From contig JBAMJV010007398.1 in NCBI GenBank assembly GCA_037951105.1, positions 53,607-117,606 on the forward strand: a DNA stretch of 64,000 nucleotides. The letters are read 5' to 3'. Source of the stretch: Echinarachnius parma. Taxonomy: Eukaryota > Echinodermata > Echinoidea > Clypeasteroida > Echinarachniidae. This document shows positions 58,314 through 64,000 of this stretch, one piece after another; positions within the stretch are counted from its first letter, which is position 1; each line of letters starts with the position of its first letter. The notes beneath the pieces are model-generated. The model did no database searches and was not told where the DNA came from. It saw nothing but the letters and a program-made list of their open reading frames with translations. A program made the position numbers and the translations under genes.

Positions 58314-59377
58314 GAAATTAACTTTTTTTGCTGGTGGCCCGATCGGGCAAGTAGAATTGGTATTTATCCAATATTGGTGGCCCGAAACAGAAATTTGGTG
58401 GCCCGAAAAAACAATGAAAAACAAAAGAAAACAGTGACCGGTAATCTTAGCTTTTCATAAGAATTAATTAATGAAAATAACATCTAAAATCACCACCCTG
58501 ATAAAAAATCCGTAAAGGAATATATAAACCCAACATTGAATCAGTAAAAGGTAATTTTGGAGTGATGAAATGTTACAATTTCAGCCCTTTCTCTGTGCGA
58601 TTTTGTCAACTTACAAGTTCAAATCAAAGTTGAAATTACATGTATGCACAAAACAACATGCATGGGACTGAACTGGAACTCTTTCACAAAATCGTCATGA
58701 AACATCTACAAAAGTACAAAACTAGATAAAACAAAATCTGTACTACCTTATTAGGAGTCCTATATTTGAAGTTCTTTCAAATTATGTGATGCTTTGAAAG
58801 ATAATAAGGCCTTTCTGGCTTTCTTGCCCAAACGAATTTGCGCAAATTGGACTGAATTGAAGACAAGTCAAAGCATAGTTGCAGAGTTGACTAGACTGTG
58901 TGTGGCTATGCGAATTGCTGTATTAAGCTGATGTACATACCGTCCCCATTTATAATACATGGGGCCAGTATAGTACAAGATACCAGCATGTACACTTCTA
59001 CTTGTTCTACTTGTATGCACTAGTAGTAGACGGGTAAATCAGTCTTTCTCTTTGTTGTTTGTCTCCCCAAGACGTCATAATTTTCATAGGCACCTCCAGA
59101 ACGAGATGAATTTTTCTGTCTAATCACGCACATTTCTCCAGATTATTGCCGTTAGCAGATTTGCGCTCGCTATTTTGCTGATTTTTTCCACTGATTTCCT
59201 TTGTTTTTTATGCCTGGTTTCGGCGATGTTTGAAATGTCAAATTTTCAGATTTACATTTGGAAATCTTACTGGCCCAATCGGGCCACTAAAATAGAGCAA
59301 TTATGATTTTTTGGTGGCCCGACAGAGATTTTTGGTGGCCCCGGGCCATCGGGCCTGTGCTAATTTCGAGCGTTGCC
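58314..59377. mobile_element. Element I, 1,064 bp, GGCAACGCTCGAAATTA ends
   Basis: Left GGCAACGCTCGAAATTAAC and right CTAATTTCGAGCGTTGCC are inverted repeats, flanked by ATA on both sides (58311-58313 and 59378-59380), a likely 3-bp duplication. Several GGTGGCCCGA words lie just inside both ends. The interior has no long open frame. Superfamily not determined. Confidence 0.75.
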
Positions 59378-59380
59378 ATA

Positions 59381-60559
59381 GGCATGTGTACAAAGTTGGG
59401 CAAAGAAACCTGTTTTTCTCAAAAGTAAAAAATGTGGATTTAGTGCATTTTGGAATTAAGCTCTTCAAAATATAGTACAGTTGTATTTTAATGTAAACAG
59501 CTCAAAGTTGAATAAAAGTGTGCCAAGGTTTGTTTTTATTTCAAACCGAGATAAACTGAACAGAAATATATAATAATATAAATGAAAAATGAACCAAGAA
59601 AATTAGGTTTCCCCGGATTTGTTTTTGTGATGATTCTAGTAAAATGTCAATGACTTTACTTAGTCAAACTTGAAGCCTTGGAAGCTTTGGGATTATGATT
59701 AGGTGTAGGGGTTGGGATTAAGGTAAGGGACGAGGTTTAGGATTAAGGTTTAGAGTTAGGGGACAAGTTTATAGTTCATGAAGCATTATGGCATCATTGT
59801 AGGCATAATATTAGGATTAGGGACTATGAATTGGGGCTGGGATAAGGGTTCACTTCAATAGGGGTTTGGTTAGGCGTTAAGTTTGGAGTTCATCTAGCAT
59901 TATGGCATCATGTTGTAGACCAAATAGGTGTAGACGAAATGAGTGTAAACGAGACAACCCATAAATTGATGTAGACCAGGCTACCCATGAATGGATGAAG
60001 GTGATGGTAGGTTGGATTTCCTTGTTGTTGCTTTGACAGGAGAACAGGCCAAACAGGCTGCAAGCCAACACCCCCACCAATCTGTTTTCATATAAAGCCA
60101 TGTGACTTGGTTATGTTGACTCGAAACATTGCAGTATGGGTTGGGTGGGGTGGGGGAGGCAGGAGGGGGGGGGGGGGGGGGGGGGCTACTTTTCATGTTT
60201 CACCTTTGATATCCTATTCAGGACTAGTGCCAAAAATACTCAAACTGGGGTCTATGGAATATGTTTGTTATTTTGTCTTCAGTGGGTTATCGAAGCACTC
60301 TTAAATGTGTTTACGTTGTGACATTGAACCTTATGAGGACTTATGGTGGCTCTTTCACAATTTTGGCGCATTTTCTAGTATTTCACCCTAAGCTCATGTG
60401 TATCTTTTGACTGACTCAGCGTGATTTATCCTCGATATTGCCCCTGAAGTGCTCTTGGAAATCATCACCGAGGCAACCTTGAAAACCAGACCTAGAAAAT
60501 AACATTTTATATTTCCCCGGAGTGAGAGCATCTCCATCGGAACTAGTGCACTCCTCCCA
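59381..60559. other. Low-copy intron with G-rich tract
   Basis: Contains short GGGATTAGGGTT-like words near 59700-59860, a G-rich run near 60165-60185, and no recognised exon. Confidence 0.4.
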
Positions 60560-60573
60560 GTTTCCATGGTAAC
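60560..60573. promoter_or_regulatory. X-box (RFX) consensus match
   Basis: GTTTCCATGGTAAC matches the palindromic RFX consensus GTTNCCATGGNAAC at every defined position. Confidence 0.5.
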
Positions 60574-60648
60574 AGAACACTGGTGAGTCATGTTGTGTGA
60601 GATGAGATGGTATCGGGTCGATACTAGTCACTGCTAGTCATATGGACC

Positions 60649-61031
60649 TTAAAGGGATCTAGTAACTTTGTTGAGATGTGCAAAAACTGATGAATGGTTG
60701 ATGCAATGTATACTGTTGTTATCTCATATGTCCTCAGGGTATTGTGTGAAAATTTCAGGTCAAATGGACAATGTATGGCCAAGTAATGAGCGAAAATGCA
60801 AAGTGATATTGGGTGATATTCACCAACTCACTGCATTCACTTTGTACAGGGATGAAAATCTCGCCCGGAGATTTCTTCAATCATACATATCTTTGTAATG
60901 AAAGGGAAATTTGAAAAACCGAAAGCTGTCCCATGATTTTATTGTTAATACGAATACAACAAGGTATAAAGGAACCGCTAGAATTACAATTTTATTTTGA
61001 GGTTTTGGACAATGTTACTAAGTCCCTTTAA
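60649..61031 (-). mobile_element. MITE family A, copy 5 (383 bp)
   Basis: TTAAAGGGATCTAGTAACTT at the left, GTTACTAAGTCCCTTTAA at the right, TTAA at both ends. The interior matches the copy at 8933 over its length. The right TTAA is shared with the B-family element that follows. Confidence 0.85.
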
Positions 61032-61291
61032 AGGGTACCACCACCCAAAAATTATATTCTTATAAATGAAAGGTAATATCTTCCATCTTCATAGTCCATT
61101 CCACCAACAAGTTCAGAAAAATATGTTTCCAGAAAAAAATTATACAATTGGAAAACGCATCACCATTCTAAGGCATGCGCTCATGGGTCCACATGTACGA
61201 AGACTACCTTTGTCCAGAGCAGACTAATCGTCCGGGATTCTATTGTTTCCAAACGTACGCGTGAATAGAATTGGCGCACTGGCAAATGTTT
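61028..61291. mobile_element. MITE family B, copy 3 (right end missing)
   Basis: TTAAAGGGTACCACCACCC at the left, then TATTCTTATAAATGAAAGGT, TTGGAAAACGCATCACCATT and GTCCGGGATTCTATTGT as at 9573. Homology ends after CTGGCAAATGTTT at about 61291. Confidence 0.8.
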
Positions 61292-61599
61292 ATCTGACTG
61301 TGAAATGTATTTAAGATAGAATTATGAATTAGCTTTCTCATACAAGTGCTATAATAAATGCAACAAGTAGTTGGAATTTTACAAAATTGTCTTGAATGCT
61401 TTGCACTGAGCTAAGCTTGGGGAATGCCCATTCGACGTTCCTATAGGTTCATTGACTTCATGGATTAAACCATGTTCATCAGCTTTAGCGATTTCCAGCC
61501 TATAAAGTCGTTTCTATCCAAGACACCTTTATCTGCTGATGTGCTGATTCCATGTTTACATGTACACAGTTTGTAATCCACACATAGAAAGACAACATA

Positions 61600-62160
61600 C
61601 TAAATCAGAGAACTATCCTGATAAAACTCTAGATATGAGATATCCACACACAGAAAGACAACACGTACCAGACAACAGTGATAACACAGAGGAGATAAAC
61701 CTGTGACCTGCTCACCATAGACAAGGGTTATCAGTGTATAGATAACTCCTATCTCTAGAGTTTTATCAGGATGATTCTTAGATTTAGTGTGTTTTGATGA
61801 TAGCCTAGAAATCAATAGACAGAGAATAGAATCAAATAAAGTTTAAAAGCCACCAGCTGACTGAAAATGAACTTAGCTTTATATTCTGTATCACTGTTAT
61901 CAGATATGTATGTGCGTGGATAGCCCATATTTGTAGTTTTTTTTATCAGTACGATTCTCTAATTTAGTTTGGTTTGAAAGATAGCCTTAGACATCAAACA
62001 CGAAGAGTATCTAGAAAGATTTATGCGGACTGAAAATGTATCACTGTATCTGGTATGTATTGTCTGTCTGTTTATGGATAGTTAGTATCTCTCGAGTTTT
62101 ATCGGGATAATTCTCAAATTTAGTGTGTTTTGGTGATAGCCTAGATCAAACCAACTGAAA
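61600..62160. repeat. Degenerate tandem/inverted repeats
   Basis: TCCTGATAAAACTCTAGA (61616-61633) is the exact reverse complement of 61754-61771. AGTTTTATCAGGATGATTCT and TTTAGTGTGTTTTGATGATA also recur as direct repeats near 61760, 61940 and 62095. Confidence 0.65.
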
Positions 62161-62757
62161 ATGAACATACTCTGTGAGAGTTGTATAGAGCCTAGCTTTC
62201 AATCCTAGCAGGATCTACGTTGGGGCAAAATCTTCACTAAATACTCTGTATCTCAGATTCGGTAATTGATAAATAGTATTGACTACATAACGATAATGGG
62301 CCTTTAGTGATCAAATAATGAATGGTTGGAATAGTGAAAATAACAAACCCTTTAATACAAGTCATTGAACTTATCATCAATTTTGATTAATGATATGATT
62401 GTAAACAACGTTAATGATTGTTATTTTCTTTGCGGCCTTATTCGTGGAATACTATTCAGGTCACGTTATCATATGTGGTACATGTCTACGCATGCAGGAC
62501 ACGTTTCTTTATTTTTCATTATCATAATGTGATATATGTCTTGCTTTTATTTGTGTAAAGATAAAATAAAGGAACAAATCTAGTAACCTTCTGAACCGCG
62601 GAGACATTGTCCCCTTCCCCCGTCCCGCTATCAACCGAGCCGGGACTAATGTGCCGCCTTTGCCTGACCTAAATTCTACAAATCAATGTTGTTTGCAGAC
62701 ATAATTTGGTTTTCTCTGGAAGCCCAAATGCAATTTGTTATGCCAGCTAATGCTGTC
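62161..62757. other. Low-copy intron
   Basis: No clear feature; GTTAATGATTGTTATTTTCT near 62410 is motif-like but isolated. Confidence 0.35.
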
Positions 62758-62935
62758 CCCCCGTTCTGGCTTTCAGCGGGGAGAGTCGCAGACAGAAAAT
62801 TTTAGATTGAGATGGAATTTGAGATGAAGATGGGACCTGTGTCCCCTATACTGGCTTTCAGCGGGGAGAATCACAGACAGAGACAGAGACAGAGACAGAG
62901 ATTGAGATGGAATTTGGGACAAAGATGGGACATTG
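62758..62935. repeat. Two-copy tandem repeat with (GACAGA)n expansion
   Basis: TCTGGCTTTCAGCGGGGAGA / ACTGGCTTTCAGCGGGGAGA and GATTGAGATGGAATTTG occur twice; a (CAGAGA)n run lies in the second copy near 62875-62900. Confidence 0.85.
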
Positions 62936-63149
62936 GGGGATGCAGAATGGGGTTAAGATGGCGGTCGGTTTATGGGAGGAATTGGCACGATGTGATGCGA
63001 TGCGCTAGGGGCTGGACACCACACCGTGGATGCATCCAATTCAGACAATTTGTAGGCTTTGCTGCGTTGGTGTAGCCACATAGCTGCGGGCATTAACCAC
63101 ACGATGTGGCTCTTCACTTCAGTACTGTTACTCTAGAAAGGTAGCCGGA

Positions 63150-63170
63150 GGGAGGGGGGGGGGGGGGGGA
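63150..63170. repeat. Poly-G tract
   Basis: G run of about 17 nt preceded by GGAGGGA. Confidence 0.85.
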
Positions 63171-63179
63171 AGAGGAATG

Positions 63180-63600
63180 GGAAGACCGAGCAATGTAGAT
63201 AGCCGGCCGTAACGAGATGAAATTAATAACACAACTTGCCCCAATCCTTCTCATCTGGGAGCCTTAGAATTGATGAAGCATAATGAATGATATACGCAAT
63301 GGAAGGAACGGATTACTTTTACGAGGTTTCGTGGCGTGCCCGTGTGGTTGTTTTGTACTTGTAGGGATCAGACCCGGTGTTTTATTTTATTTGCAGGGTT
63401 TATTTCCTGCGTAAATATGTACACAGTTGATGCATGGTTTTTATATTTTTAATTCATTAGGGGAGATTTGTACTTAAGCAATTGGTAATCATTTGATTTG
63501 GCATTTGGCGGTGTCCCTAAATTGATGTTAGGCCGAACATATGTCAGCCCTTTTAGGGCTTAATGAAGCTAAAGAACTGTGTATGTAGAGTAATTTAGCC
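63180..63600. promoter_or_regulatory. Candidate conserved noncoding element
   Basis: Repeat-free, with GATGAAATTAATAACAC, GCATAATGAATGATAT, TTTTAATTCATTAGGGG, GCAATTGGTAATCATTTGAT and GGCTTAATGAAGCTAAAG. Dense homeodomain-type cores. An acceptor-like TTTTATTTTATTTGCAG at 63396 has no donor or AUTS2-like frame after it. Confidence 0.35.
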
Positions 63601-64000
63601 CAGGAAATAAACCATATCATGGTTTATTGAACTGTTCATACAGGCCTCGCGCGAGGCATTGTCTTCATTCCGAGGGATCGTGTTACGGATTGAGAGTTGC
63701 CAATTTACCAGAGGTCTGTTGACTCTAGTCATATAATATCAACTGTTTGCCAAAGGTTTTTCGTCCCTTCATCTGGATTTACAAAATTATAATTTCTTGG
63801 TGCTGTATTTTTTTAACATCACGGGAAAAAATGCAGCAGTGTTTTGCTGTGTTTCATTCTCCCTGTTCTATTGACTGGTAGTTGTAATGTCGGCAAATTT
63901 GCTCAGTGATTCTTAGAAATCAGGGGGGAAAACAGTATTTTTTTCACTGTAAGAAATGTTGAATAAAATCTTTGACAATATGTTGTCAGTACATAGATAA

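Larger units (their letters stand above)
28122..64000 (+). other. AUTS2-family intron, 5' part (at least 35.9 kb)
   Basis: Starts with GTAAGTTATC. No exon resembling the vertebrate continuation ASDASSEKLF was found before the window end. Contents are tandem arrays, MITEs, a nested transposon pair (43138-44538), X-box-like sites, poly-G/C tracts, and several low-copy homeodomain-motif-rich blocks listed separately. Confidence 0.7.

Noticed and set aside
59700-59870. GGGATTAGGGTT-like words considered as an interstitial telomere repeat
   Set aside because: The words are irregular and no TTAGGG tandem run exists.
1-64000. tRNA, rRNA and snRNA genes
   Set aside because: No cloverleaf A/B-box pair, rRNA-like block or snRNA Sm-site structure was recognised by eye; a covariance-model scan was not possible.

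Overview
This is 64 kb of intron-rich, AT-rich eukaryotic nuclear DNA. It has no operons, no long continuous genes and no bacterial signals. The layout is three tiny coding exons in very long introns, TTAA-flanked MITEs, many short tandem arrays with 140-200 bp units, and long poly-G/C tracts. That suggests a marine invertebrate, with an echinoderm or another invertebrate deuterostome as my first guess. A mollusc is not excluded, and the species cannot be named from the sequence alone.

The window lies inside one plus-strand gene, which I recognise as the invertebrate orthologue of AUTS2 (the AUTS2/FBRSL1/FBRS family; tay bridge in Drosophila). Three exons of 96, 36 and 30 nt (8453-8548, 12091-12126, 28092-28121) all have good acceptors, perfect GTAAGT donors and phase-0 boundaries. 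Joined, they read ...SNSDRLSD / ASTHSRSGSGYL / CDSESDQDTH. This aligns without gaps across both exon joins to the vertebrate AUTS2 stretch ...SSSRERLSD / SSAPSSLGTGYF / CDSDSDQEEK (recalled from memory), and the 12- and 10-codon microexons keep their sizes. I found no exons for the start of the protein upstream of 8453, nor for the proline-rich and Auts2-domain parts downstream of 28121. Those should lie outside the window.

The introns are: at least 8.45 kb before the first exon, 3.54 kb, 15.97 kb, and at least 35.9 kb after the last. Intron content falls into three classes. (1) Non-autonomous DNA transposons: three TTAAAGGRR (T2/Kolobok-like) families, two small TTAACCC...GGGTTAA families, several elements with long terminal inverted repeats, and one nested pair in which a paralogous repeat preserves the empty TTAA site. 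(2) About twenty independent tandem arrays, mostly with nucleosome-sized units. (3) Low-copy stretches rich in homeodomain, SOX, octamer and RFX-like motifs (best at 25690-26340), which are candidate conserved enhancers of the kind known in vertebrate AUTS2 introns.

Points most worth checking: the conserved microexon pair; a textbook zero-length (recursive) splice site at 14815/14816; inverted MITE copies flanking the 96-nt exon, which could drive circular RNA formation or exon skipping; a 1-kb inverted-repeat element whose end lies about 42 nt from the acceptor of the 30-nt exon; and the TTAA insertions with readable empty sites.
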